Assembly (NCBI GenBank): GCA_037953625.1
Contig: CM075655.1
Coordinates: 17,750,001 to 17,814,000 of the forward strand
Length of the DNA: 64,000 nucleotides
From: Crotalaria pallida
Taxonomy: Eukaryota > Streptophyta > Magnoliopsida > Fabales > Fabaceae
Direction of reading: 5' to 3'
This document shows positions 21,261-33,044 of this stretch, piece by piece; positions within the stretch are counted from its first letter, which is position 1; every line of letters starts with the position of its first letter. Below the pieces are notes generated by a model. It was not told the origin of the DNA, ran no database searches, and saw nothing but the letters and a program-made list of their open reading frames with translations. Made by a program: the position numbers and the translations under genes.

Positions 21261-21577
21261 CTAAGAAGCTGCGTCATCATTGGTAGCTTCATCATAATTC
21301 TCAGGGGCCAAAGGATCAGGGCAATAATCATCATCAAGGTTGACTGGAATCCTGCTACCCTCAGCTGAGTAGCTATAGAGCACGCCATCTTCAACTTTGT
21401 GGAGGAAATGCATGCCTCTTGCTGTAATGTCCTTGTTCAGAAAGTTGGCTTGATCATCTGCATAAGGGAAGGAGGATTCAATAGCATTAACCCACTTGTT
21501 CCTAAAGTCATCTCTTTGTGCCTCAACTTCGTTCGAAGCATTTATGAGAGTAATGATAAATAGCTTCATTTGCTTGA
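21261..21577 (-). pseudogene. C-terminal fragment of an unrecognised protein gene, truncated by solo LTR E
   Basis: An open frame of 102 codons on minus ends at 21261. It is acidic, with D-D-D-Y-C-P-D-P and an N-D-D-A-A-S terminus, and normal complexity, which suggests a real former gene. I do not recognise the family. The upstream part lies beyond the solo LTR at 28408-28465; the two halves flank the CTTGA duplication but do not join in one frame, so the gene is decayed. Its 3' flank was further separated by the MULE at 1566-21122. It is the oldest identifiable layer in this part, and it may itself belong to a transposon. Confidence 0.5.
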
Positions 21578-22079
21578 TGTGACATTCTGTATTTTCCCGA
21601 TTAATATAAATAAGTTTTTCATTAAAGAAGAATTTTGAAATATTGTTTTACAAAGGATTTTTAATGGATATTTTATTCGAATTACGTAATCAAATGTTGA
21701 TTTTATGGAATTTTGGTAAACAAAGATTTTTATGGAATTCAAGCAAATGATTTTGTTGAAGTTTGGAGTAATTGTATTATTTGTGATTTTATTTGAGAAA
21801 CGAATTTCTTTGTGCATTTTTATGGATTTAACCTAATTGATTTAAGGATTGATTTAAAAGAGTTTTGATTTCATGATGGATTTTTAAACTTTGAAATTTA
21901 ATCCTCTTGTGTTATGATTTCATGTATCTGTTTTCCTAAGGTTTTCGATGTATTGTTTTACTTAAGGTTTTAATTAAGATTTCGTTTCTCTCAAGTTGAT
22001 TCATATGGTTTTATGGTTTTAGGATGGAGAACTATTTTTATTAAGTTTCGAAGAAATCAAAGCCCAATCGTCTTGATCT

Positions 22080-22450
22080 AGAGTTATCCCTAGAAACCCT
22101 AATTAGTATCCCAATCGAGGATTAAAACCCTAATTGAGTTCTTAATCCTTGATTAAGAACTTAATCACTCTCTTAAGACCTAAATCCTTAAGGTTGGTGA
22201 GCTAACCTAGAATTAGTTTTCCTTAAACCTATGATTAAGTTTTTGATTAGCACCTTAATCCTTGATTAAGCCCTAATCACTAAGGATTAGTGGACTAAAC
22301 TTAGATTAATTATCCTAATCCTACCCTAATCATGATTAGAACCCTAATTAGTGCCTTAAACCTAATTAGCTAACCTAATCTACCTAATTTCCCTAATGGC
22401 CGAATGCTAGGTGCATTCCTTGGTCACCAAGTTGTTTCACTTGGTCTCCA
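22080..22450 (+). repeat. Cluster of AT-rich palindromes in solo LTR E
   Basis: Several short inverted repeats are built from CCTAAT/ATTAGG-type words. Examples: stem AGTTCTTAATC around loop CTT near 22138; stem CTTAATC around loop CTT near 22254; CTAATCATGATTAG near 22326; and stem ACCAAGT around six bases near 22425. Confidence 0.6.
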
Positions 22451-25400
22451 AGTAGCCTTGCTTAGTCATCAAGCTAGGATGCCTTATAGTCAAACTAATG
22501 ACATCATCCCCATGACCTATGCATGACTTAAGTAAGGAAAAAGGAAAAAGAAATAGAAAAAGAAGGAGGAAAACCGTGAGGGACCTAGGAGCAAGACTTG
22601 GCCTCCATGTTTTGTGACTTAGTCCCCAAGTATTTGCAAGCAAGCCCTCCATGCAAGCCCTTGATGGCAATTAAGTGAAAGTAGAGAAAGATAAGAGAAA
22701 AGGGACCAAAACCGTATGAAGAAGAGAGTGAGTTGTTTCATCCTTCATTCTTCATCCTTTCTTCTTTCCTTCACCAACACAAAACCACATCAACACCAAC
22801 ACACACCAACAACACCCTAAAACCGTGAGGGAGTGAGTGAATTCTTCTCCATTCCTTCATCAACACAAACTTTCTTTCACTTCTTTTCCAAAAGCCAAAC
22901 ACATAGCACTAAGAGAAAAATCAAACTCTTAGAAAAAGGGAGAGAGAGTGGCCGAACATTGAGAGAAAGGGAACCAAACTTTGAACATTTCATATTCTAA
23001 GCAAGATCAAGTCAAGTTAGTGAAGAAGAGAAAGAAAAACCATGGACCTTAGAGAGGAGAGAGTGAGTGAGCCGTGAGGAGAAACCAAAGAGAAAACAAA
23101 AGATTTGGACTTGATTCTTTAAAGCTTTTGATTAAGTAAGGATTTTGTTTCATGATCTAAAAATTTTTAAACCTTTTTCTTTGATTCATTTTCATTCTTC
23201 ATGATTTCTTTCTAAAGCTTTGATGTGGTTTGAAAAGTGTTGATGCATGTTGGTTTTCAAGTTAGATCTAGTGATTTTCTTTAAATGCATGTTGATCTTT
23301 GAACTTAATCTTGAAGTTTTTGTTAAGAAAGTGTTTTCTTTTCATGATCTTAAGTTTTCCTCTTGATTTCTTAAAAGTATTTTTGAAAAAGAGCTTGATT
23401 TAAAGTTTTCATGGATGAATTTCCAAAGATCTAGTGTTTTTAACTTCATGCATGTCAAGATCTATGCTTGAACTATGATTTGTTGATGTTAGAGTTTTGA
23501 TGTGAAGATCTTTGTGGATGATTGAATTTTCTTGATGATTTTCTTTAAAGATGGTCACGGTTTGGTATAGTTATGCATGGAAACTTGACTTTATTTTGAT
23601 TGATCCTTTGCATGTCATAATCTTAAGATTTTATGATATTTTAAATGAATGAGAAATTGTGTGATGTTGTGACCTTGATGTGTTGGCCACGGTTTTGATG
23701 ATGATATGATTGAAAGTTGATTTTCCTTTTGTTTGATCTCTTGCATGTTATGATCTTGAAATTTAATGATGATTGGATGAATAGAAATTATGTGATCTAC
23801 TATGTTAGCCACGGTTTGTATGAGAAAATGAAAAGAGTTAAGATTTTCTTAAGTTTACTTGACGAATAAGTGATTTCCATGAACTATTGAGTTGATTCTA
23901 TGTGTTAAATGTGAAATCAAAATTGTTAGAGAGATAATGATGCTCACGGCTTCATATAGAAGAATGCATGCTAGGATTATGTTTTTACTTGCTTAATGAA
24001 TTATATGAGATTGTTGTTGGATTTGGAGTTGTTTTAAGTCTTGAGTCTTTGGAAATGTTTTGGTTTGAACAATTTGACTAAGTGCTGAAATCTTAATTTA
24101 TAAGTGATTTTCTTGTAAGAGACTTTGAGAAATGATAGTTATACTAATCGGATTGCCTTGAAATTTTAATATGTGGTCCTTGATGCTATTTAAATGATTT
24201 CTGGAAAATTTGAAGGGATTTGGAATTGTGTTGGTAATTTAAATCAATTTTGGTTGTTCGGTGTTAATTATGGAAGTCTAAGGTTTTTAGTGAAAAAGAT
24301 TTGAATAAATAGTACTTGTACATGTTTGATGATTCTAAAACTTGGAAACTGTTTTAATTAGGTTAAATTGATTTCCCCTGAATTTTTATATGATTTTTAG
24401 AGTTGGTTTATTAATTGAGATGAAGTCATTTTGGTGGAAGCGATTTCGGAAAAATAAGTTTTCAAGGGAAAACCTAAACCTATTTTTCTGACCTAAACTA
24501 CTCTAAATTTCTTGAAATTTTTATGGTAGCTTCCTGAACCTCTCTAGATGCTCTCTGTAAAATTTGAGGAGATTTGGAGTTGATTTGATTATTTTAATAA
24601 AGGCAAAACAGTGAACCGTTTGGTTCAGATTTTCCAGACTTAATGACAAACTTAATTAGAAAAATATAACTTGAACAACTCCAAATAATCCTAAATTTTT
24701 AAGAGATGGTATTGACTGTATGAGGGAAGTCTATACCAATTTTCATGCAATTCGGAGTTGAAACACTATTTTTAACCATGGCATTTTGGCCTCAGGTCAG
24801 CAACAGTTCCATCATGCTTTTTATGCAAAATCTAATTGGAAACCTAACTTAAGATTGTTCAAATGACTTGGAAATTTTATATGATGAACTTTGACATATA
24901 TTGGTATGTTCAGGAAGTTTTTAGGATTAAAAAAATTGATTTGGTATAGTTTTAGATTTTATCTTTTGAGCCTTTCCGTAATCGAACAAAAGGGCTTTAT
25001 TTAAATGTTTTCGACAAATATGAATTTTGTACTTTATTATGTGTCTTGACCGTACTTGTATGATCATCATAATGTCTGGAAATAATTGAATGAGTGAGTG
25101 TTTGATGATATGTTTAGGCCATGCATGAATTAGTTTTCAAAGTAGTTGTTTACGGTGTATCGGTCTAGGTTATTAGTTTGAAACTATGATTTAAAAATGT
25201 GTTATGTGCTATGTGCTAAATGGTTTGTTTTAAATGGTGCATGTTAATTGAACTACTTTGTTTAAGTGCTTTGGAATTGTTTGTTTGATAAAAGAGGTGA
25301 AGGAAAACAAATTATTTAATAAGTTACGATGTTGATTAGAATTTGGTTATTTGAAAAAGTATTGGGCCTATTGGTTGCTGCCTCATTTTGTTGCATAATG

Positions 25401-26471
25401 TTATACTTGGAAATAAATTTTTTTGAGTATTTGAGTTTGAAAAATTGTTGATCAAAGTGTTTGTTTAATTGTTTTCAAGATGCTTAATTTGTTTATGGAT
25501 TTAAATTGGTTTCGAACAACGGAAAGTGAACTTGGGACTTAGCATATGATGCTGCCCAGAATTTTTCTAACTTGTATTTCTTATTTAAAAATGTTTTCAA
25601 AGTGCTTTGAAGTTGAGTTTTTATGAGTATTTAATATAAGATAAAGTTGGATTTCAAAAATGACATTCTTCGATGTTTTCGGGATCGAGCGAGCTGCTGT
25701 CCAAGACGGACCAGCAACCGATCCATTTATTTAAAACGATTTCATTGCTTTTCTATAATGATTTCGAAGTATTTAAAGTATAGTGAAAGTTGGATTTTGA
25801 TTTGAGAAAGTCTTGAAGTTTTACGATTTTCCGACAAGAAATGAAAGGAGTTTTCGAAAAGCACGTTTTAGATTTTAAGTATGACAATCATTTGGATGGA
25901 CTAGTAACGTTAGTGTCTCCTATCTAGTATAAGGTGCGTATAAGTCAAGAAGTTGGAGCAGCTGACAGTTGGGAGGACCCGCAACGATTTCGGACGAGGT
26001 ATTTGCTGGAGTTGAGGTGAGAGAGAAGCTTCCCTAAGACACCGTGGTACTTAGGTGATCTATTAGGACACTCCGTACTCTCTCAAAGTCGGAGTAAAGG
26101 TCTAACGTAGCTAGTAGTATACCCGATAAATTGTGTGATTGTCTGTATCGAGGTATACGAAGACTCAGACCTATACCATTACATAGTATTGATCGATTGA
26201 TAAATTTGTTTATGCTGAGATATATTGTTGTTATATTGTCATTGCATGTGCACAATGCATCATCCCGCGATATAAGATAAGAATAGTAAAGACATTAGAA
26301 AACTATAAGAAATCCCCCAATGACTCGAGCGAAACTCCAAGGGGTGGAACGCGTGATGACACCGGATGATGCAGATGCGCCGAATGTGTGAATCGAGCTG
26401 ATGCTGTGACAATGATGAGGTCTTCAAGTGTGGATACAACGGATGCTGAATTCTATAAAGAGTGTATCTAC

Positions 26472-26965
26472 GTGGTCGTAGCCACTTACTGAGAGTGTTT
26501 CCACATGGTCGTAGCCATGTGTTGAGAGTGTTTCCACATGGTCGTAGCCATGTTTTGAGATGATTTCCATATGGTCATAGCCATATGTTGAGATAGCCTC
26601 CATATGGTCTTAGCCATATGTTGAGAGCGAGTTGAGACAGGTCGGAGCCTATCTATCAATGATTAATGGATATCCCGCATATGGTCGGAGCCATATGCCG
26701 ATGGTGATTCTGAGTGGGTCGTAGCCCGTCAGAATGATGATTCAAATTCTGACTATAGTTGTAGCTATATGTCGATGGTGATTCTGAACGGGTCGTAGCC
26801 CCGTCAGAGAGATTGTGGATATCCTGCATATGGTCGGAGCCATATGCCGATAATGATTCAGGATGGGTCGGAGCCCGTTAGATATAGTGGTCGAGTCCCA
26901 CAGAAGCATTCCGCATATGGTTGGAGTTATATGACGGAGATGACTTAGGATGGGTCGACGTTAGG
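26472..26965 (+). repeat. Array of about 14 hairpins with a TCGKAG loop in solo LTR E
   Basis: Each unit has the form stem-TCGTAG or TCGGAG-stem with inner pair GG/CC, while the outer stem changes and stays paired. Stems: GTGG at 26472, ACATGG at 26503 and 26536, CATATGG at 26568 and 26601, GCATATGG at 26677 and 26826, GGG inside an outer CTGA/TCAG at 26710, TATAG inside GAC/GTC at 26751, and CATATGG paired with TTATATG through two G-T pairs near 26915. Early units repeat about every 33 bp. Confidence 0.8.
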
Positions 26966-28407
26966 ATGAACGAGTGTAACCCCACGACTTAAAACCCTTA
27001 CCCGAAGTAGTGGAGAGGAAGATACGGTGTTTACCTGCGTGGTAATCACTTGATGATTAGGATAGGGGAAGGCAATGACGGTGATTCGTCAAGAAGCCTA
27101 AGAGGAGTCTGTCTAGGCGGGAAAAAGCTACAGTGACCTGGGTTGACCATCCGAGGTTGGGTAGGTAGTCTGGTGTCGTAGCTGAAGTACTGCGTGTACA
27201 CTAGATGGATGACTGACACCCCCTTGACTAAATCAGGATCAGAAGAGGGATACTTGAACATGGTGGAGGTAGACACCCCTTGTCATGACACTTTTTCCCG
27301 GGCATTTTATATTATATTATATTATATTTTGGGTGTTGTCTCCAAGAGCCGGTGTGGTTAGAGATCCTGTACTTCTGATTGCTTCAAGGTGCCCTAATCT
27401 AGCCGTATGGAGCCACCGTCTTCGCCTGGACTAGGTGGATGGATTCCGAGGAGATGTAGACTTGAAACCAAAACGATTAAGCCTGAATCCCGATACTATG
27501 GACTCGAGATATGTGAACAAAGAGACTTTGATCGTGCGAGACAAGCCGATCGAGAGACTTCGATTTTGTGAGACAAGCTGTTTAAGGAATTCGGCTTTGC
27601 GAGACGAACTGATTTAGAGACTCCCTAAGGAAAGGATATAGTGTTAGATAATGCAACTATTGCATTTCATCCCCATGCATCTTGCATAATTACATGTGGT
27701 ATTATGGTGTTGTGAATGTGTATCGTTGTGTGCTTGTGTTGTCTTAATATTTTGCCTATCGTAAACCCACACCGTCGACGATGCGTCGTTCGGAATGCTT
27801 ACTCTCTCTGTCCTTTCCCCTTCCCTGTGGACTTCTGTGATGATGTTCACAGGTGACAGAGTGAGTAGTTTATATTGGGAATTGGCGCTGCAAGCATTGG
27901 CCTACGAAGACGAGATCGAGATGGAGTCTCGAAGGAGAAGAAGGTCAAGCTCGGCTCGAGGACTCGATGATCGATGGTTCGACTCTTCTGAGGAGAATGC
28001 GTTGGACGGAGGTCTACTGTCATAGTATCTATGATCAAGTATTGTACTCCCTTACCAGGTACTTAGACATCATTAGCTGCATCCACATGTGCACCCGAAA
28101 GATGTTTTATAAAGCTGGATAATCAATATTAAGTTTTCTGGTTAGACATAGATGAGATGGGCTTTTAAATGTTTTGTGAAAACAAGTTTCAAAGTGCGAT
28201 GTTCCGTAACATCTTGGTTTGGAACTTGAAGTATGACGTGTGATATGGAAATCCAATTTATGTTGCAAATTATTTTGATAAAAGATTTTGGAACTTGGAA
28301 ATTCTCATGTCCATGTTATTTAAAAAAAAAAAAATTAGCCCAAATTTTCACCATATTAATTAAAGAAATTATATTTTCAAGTTGTCAAATCGGGGTGTTA
28401 CACTTGA

Positions 28408-28465
28408 TTAATTTCATCAATCTTGTCATTCATCTTCTTGGCATACTCTTCCTCTACACAAGACA
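28408..28465 (-). pseudogene. Upstream fragment of the split gene (partner of 21261-21577)
   Basis: On minus it reads as a Lys/Glu-rich, coiled-coil-like stretch of about 17 codons (E-E-E-Y-A-K-K-M-N-D). It lies between the CTTGA duplication and the CACTA end at 28466, which removed or displaced whatever lay upstream. Confidence 0.35.
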
Positions 28466-29050
28466 CACTACTACATATTGGTCAAATGAGACCGGTTTCG
28501 TACCCCATTTGAGACTGGTTCCGAACCAGTCTCAAAAGTGGCGGTCTTATTGCTTTGTCTTTAAATGAGACTAATTTCGAACCGGTCTGGTTCCCAACTA
28601 AACAGATTGGTTTCGAACCAGTCTAAAAATTAAAAAATAACCGGTCTCTATTGAAAGATGAACCAATCTCATTGAGCATTTTTAATCGGTCTCTATTAAA
28701 AGATGAATCAGTCTCATTGAGCATTTTGAATCGGTCTCAATTAAACTATGAACCGGTCTGATTGAGTGATTTGAACCGGTCTGAAAATTAAAAAATAACC
28801 AGTCTCATTGAGTATTTTGAACCAGTCTCATTGAGTATTTTGAACCGGTCTCAATTAAACTATGAACCAGTCTGATTGAGTGATTTGAACCGGTCTTAAT
28901 TAAATTTTTAACCAGTCTCATTGAGTGTTTTGAACCGATCTCATTTAAATTTTGAACCAGTCTCATTGAGTGTTTACAACAGGTCTCAATTAAATTTTTA
29001 ACCAGTCTCGTTTAGTGTTTTTAACTGGTCTCAATTAAAAAAACACATGA
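28466..29050 (+). mobile_element. CACTA (En/Spm) element end with subterminal repeats
   Basis: Terminus CACTACTACATA, preceded by ACA, is followed by about twenty copies of GAACCGGTCT-like words in both orientations, spaced roughly 20-45 bp apart and separated by CAATTAAA-type DNA. Such clusters are the expected binding sites of a TNPA-type protein. One exact inverted repeat (stem GAGACTGGTT, loop CCG) lies near 28510. I did not find the opposite terminus in the window, so the element is truncated or its end has decayed. Confidence 0.6.
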
Positions 29051-29113
29051 ATATAATATAATAAAACTAATAAATAATAACTAGATGCTAAAATTATATT
29101 ATAAAAACCACGT

Positions 29114-29148
<35 letters not shown>

Positions 29149-29800
29149 ATCTACTACAAGTTTGATCAAGGCCAAGTATACATTCCTATGCCCAGTGAAA
29201 ATAACATAAGCTACACAAAATGAGAAAGCCTATAACTGAAGAACATTCCTGCAACATTCCTTATAAGGAACCTAGCAACCTACTTATATTTTGATCAAGG
29301 CCAAGTATACATTCCTGCAACCTAGCAACATTTTCTTTTATAAGCTACACCGTCCACCTTATATTTTGATCAAGGCCAAGTATACATTCCTGCAACATTT
29401 GTAAGAAAATTAACACACAAATATAATAAAAAACCTAGCAAACTACTTATAATCAATAATATAAAAGAATATAAACTACTGAAAATCTGAAAATGTGAAA
29501 TTCACGTTTTCACCCTTTCCTAAATAAACATGAAAAACACGGAAAATGGAATCGTGAGTAGTGCGGTGGCAAACTTGAAATTTTTGGAAACTTTTCATCT
29601 AACTCTTCTCTCTCTTTGCGGCATCTTGCCTCTCTCGTGTCTTCAAACATGCTTTTAATCTCTCTTTGCGGTGTCTTTCAGGGTCTCTCGTTCTTTTTGC
29701 TATGCTCTGGTCTTGCTTCAACCTTCATCAAGGTATGTATTTTTAGATCCATTTTTTCCACTCTCTCTAATTTCATTTCTCTTTCAATGTTATTAGGATT
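29051..29800. other. AT-rich spacer with microsatellites and short direct repeats
   Basis: (TA)n at 29114-29128 is followed by (TG)n at 29129-29148. The phrase TGATCAAGGCCAAGTATACA occurs three times (near 29163, 29291 and 29368). Positions 29580-29750 look like a plant 5'UTR (CTCTCTC-rich, CAAG|GTATGT donor), but no gene is supported. Confidence 0.5.
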
Positions 29801-29816
29801 CACTACACCAAAATAT

Positions 29817-30062
29817 GGATTTAACAACGTCCATTTAACAACATTTTTTAGAAGGATGTTGTTGAAAGTTCACACGGAAGTATTAACAACGTCACATTTA
29901 CTTTGTGTTGTCGATGAGAAATAAATGACAACACTCTCTTCACCAGGCATTGTCAATATCTTTCTATTCCAGCACTTCCATATAAGACAACATTGTTTTA
30001 AAAAGATGTTGTCTTTTCTCTTCACATATAACAACACCATATTTACTAGGCGTTGTTAATTT
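29817..30062. repeat. Left subterminal repeats of K
   Basis: Words such as AACAACGTC, ACAACATT and GTTGTTAA recur every 20-40 bp in both orientations and match the right end (38895-39215). Confidence 0.7.
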
Positions 30063-30230
30063 GTTTCCACTTTATATATCATAATTATATTATTTACAAT
30101 AGTGTTTTTATACATATAATTTAAAGTAATTATCCTATGTGAAAAATATATTTTCTATACTTTGATATATTCAATATTAAATTATTTTTAATACTTCCAA
30201 ATTTCTAACTTCATGATTTGTCTATATGTA

Positions 30231-30400
30231 CTCCCTCCGTCCATTATTATAAAACCCCTTTGAATATTTTTACTTCTATCAAGATTGATAAATTTTATAC
30301 TAAAATTGATATGTTGTTCCAAAAATACCCTTTTACTAATAATTTGAAAGTACTAAATTACCCCTTTAGTTATAGTTAATATTAACCTAATACTCTACCC
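30231..30400. mobile_element. Stowaway-like MITE end (truncated)
   Basis: CTCCCTCCGTCC preceded by TA is the classic Stowaway (Tc1/mariner) terminal sequence. No matching inverted terminus follows, so only one end is present; the right limit is approximate. Confidence 0.5.
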
Positions 30401-31518
30401 TTTGTTGTCCATAAGACCAATATGTTAACCTAATATCACTCTCACTCACACACCAGCCGCACAATACAGCCACACAATACACCGTCTACCTCATCTTCTC
30501 CCTGCGAAGCTGCTGCTTTGTCTCCCTCTTCCCACACTCGCTAGTCGCTGCTGCCGCCGACGTTGAATCACTGCTGCCACGTCGCTGCTCCGTCTCCCTC
30601 TTCTCTCACCGTCGTCTTCTTTCTCTCTCAAGAACTCAAGGTATCTATTTTTTTCTTCATATTTAGATTTTAAGGTTAGGTTTTTAGCCTTCTAAAATTA
30701 TTTTCTTGACTTGTCTTTCGAATTTTACCGAGAACCGGTAATTTTTTTGCTGGTGTGGAGCCGCCACTGGATCGTCAGCGACCGACATCTCCGACTGATT
30801 TTTATTTCGCCATTGCTTCATCGTCAGGTATGGATTTCGCCTTGGATTTTTTCTGTTAGGGTTCTTCACTATTAGGATTTTTGCTGTTATTTTGCTATAA
30901 TTTTTTTTTTTAAATTTGTGCTTGAGGTCATAACTCATAAAGCATGATTGAACTTGGGATTCCATGACACTTTGAATCTCTTGGTTTTTGCTTTGTCACA
31001 TTAGACAATCTCTCGGATTTTTCTCATGTAGTATTATTCATCATTCTCCTTTTGTTAACATCATTAAATAATTAGTTGGCATTGTTCCATTAATTTGATT
31101 TCGGAATATTATATTATATTTATTTATTTTTTTCGATAGTGAGGTATACCTCACAACCCAGACTTAAATTAAAAAAAATAAGAGCAAAACTGAACATAAT
31201 AAAATAAGTGGAGTGTCCCTAGCTACAATTGGATGACAAAAGTCACCCTCACTTATTAAAAAACAAAAAAATCCTAAACCTAATGCATTACACAACCACT
31301 AGCCCACTACCCACTAGGCCTATTAAATCCAATATCTCAATCCTCAGCCTCACAATTCCTCAATTCTCACTTTCTCAGCCTCTATCTCTCACCTTCCCTC
31401 TTTACCGAACCTTCCCTCTTCACTCTCGCTGTCCACGAACTGGCGCCGTCCACAATCCCTTTCCTTGCAGCATCACGAACCCAAGCGGCCGCGCCCATAG
31501 TCGAGCAGCGACGACGAC
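30401..31518 (+). other. Exon-like, CT-rich gene-derived DNA inside K
   Basis: Positions 30480-30640 and 31385-31518 are GC- and CT-rich with CCGCCG/CGTCGC words and a CAAG|GTATCT donor near 30641, like captured plant 5'UTR/first-exon sequence. I cannot name the source gene. Element G inserted at 31518 within such a segment. Confidence 0.4.
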
Positions 31519-33030
31519 TGTTGGGATTCTGGCAAGTGTACCAGATCGTACAAGTAATATAGACAATGAAGTCCGAGTATCGTACCCAAGGGAGTGACTG
31601 TTTAATTAATTCCACCTAATTAATATTACTTAGTGAACAAGACAAATAATTTATGAATTTTTAAATAAAAACAGAAATTAAAATAAATGACTCTTTGACA
31701 AGGGGAAAGGCGGGATGTAGTTTCGATGCAGGTTCCTAAATATTCTATAACAAATTGATTTGTTTTCCTTGATTCTGAATTTGTTTTGCAAAGGTAAAAA
31801 ACGCCTAATGTCTTAGTACGTTTCCGTATTTTAGAGATTAATCTCCCAATGATGTCTCAAGGGAGCCTTAAAACCCCTAACCCTTTCATTAAGTTCAGTC
31901 AAAACCTCTTTTTATAAAATTACCCAATTCATAGAAAACATGTCTGTGCCTATGCAATTGAACTGTTTGATTAAATGACTAAATCCTAAATTCATATGTC
32001 TATTCATAAAGGATTTTCAAAAGTCATGAAACAACTTCTTTCATGAGAAACAAATAAGAACATAATCAAACACAGAATTCAATAACGGAAAACAAGATTA
32101 ATTTATTACTAGAAATATTGAAAAGGTTCCATACATCTACTCCTACATCCCAAGGATGGAATTAGTTCATACTTACAAGAGAAAACACAATAAACATGAT
32201 AAAAATAATTACCATGAATCCTTGCGCTAACTTCGTGTTCTTCACAAAAACCTTCAATCCTTGTTCCTTCTCCAAGTCTCAAATCCTAATCTACTATTAT
32301 TCTATGGAGTTGTATGAGTGTCTCTCCTCCTTCCCTGAATGAATCCTAATCCTCTTATTATATAGATAAAAACTAACCTAATTTCCAATCTAATGTGATA
32401 AGCTTTTTATTTTAATAAAACTAATCCTAAATCTGAATATAATATGATAAGATCCTATTAGAATAAACTAATCTTTAAGAATCTTATCTACAAATAGAAT
32501 TTCATAAAAATCCTTCTAAAACCCGTATTTGTGTCTGGCAGCAACTTCGGCACTGATTTTGACCCCCAAGATGGACGAATTTGAGCAAGGCTATTTCTGG
32601 CAAAGTTTAGATCTTTTCCTTAGCTTTAAAATGATATATAAATCGCCTCATTTGGATAAGCGTAGCTCAAGTTATGATCAAAACAGCGAATAGTGTCACT
32701 TTCTCGCATTTTTCGCGCCCAGGCGTGAAAATCCTGCGCCTGGGCGTGATGGCCTACGCCTGGGCTCACTACGGTCAACTTTTCTTCATTTTTTTTCCTC
32801 TTTTTCTTCCCAAATCAAGTACCAAACTCTCATTCTTCATTCCTTTGCAAAAATCATTGTTTTAAGAGCTTAAATACCTGAAAACAAACCAAACACATCA
32901 AAAGGTTCTAGAAATCTTATAAAGACAAAATTCCATTGTTTTATTCCAATTTACTCAAGAAACAAAGCCACTTACTATGTAAAAGGGAGGCAAAAAAGGT
33001 ACAAAAACATCACATATTAGACCCCAATCA
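31519..33030 (-). repeat. G 3' LTR (left copy)
   Basis: It matches 35346-36859 with scattered substitutions, roughly 1-2 percent by eye. Confidence 0.88.
32716..32766 (-). repeat. Phased GC-rich palindromes in G left LTR
   Basis: CGCCCAGGCG at 32716, CGCCTGGGCG at 32737 and CGCCTGGGCT at 32757 give start-to-start spacing of 21 and 20 bp. They form a GC island in an AT-rich LTR. Confidence 0.8.
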
Positions 33031-33044
33031 CACCCCCAAACTTA
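33031..33044 (-). promoter_or_regulatory. G polypurine tract
   Basis: On minus it reads TAAGTTTGGGGGTG, directly before the 3' LTR. Confidence 0.75.

Larger units (their letters stand above)
21578..28402 (+). mobile_element. Solo giant LTR E, 6.8 kb
   Basis: It starts TGTGACATTC, ends CGGGGTGTTACA, and is flanked by the exact duplication CTTGA (21573-21577, 28403-28407). The start aligns with the sense start of the C LTR (shared TTTTCCCG), giving plus as the sense strand. There is no primer site, polypurine tract or gag-pol inside. The layout resembles A and B: a 5'UTR-like CT/GA-rich stretch (about 22680-23100), a donor TTAA|GTAAGG near 23135, a long intron-like region, then an acceptor TTCACAG|GTGACA near 27853. 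At 6825 bp it is exceptionally long for an LTR. Confidence 0.85.

Noticed and set aside
26472..26965. CRISPR-like array
   Set aside because: Spacing is irregular, the units are hairpins whose arms vary, there are no spacers, and this is plant nuclear DNA.
27795..28025. Small Arg/Ser-rich frame after the putative acceptor in solo LTR E, a possible counterpart of the A/B LTR protein
   Set aside because: No detectable similarity to the A/B protein, and it opens upstream of the acceptor. Kept only as a layout parallel.
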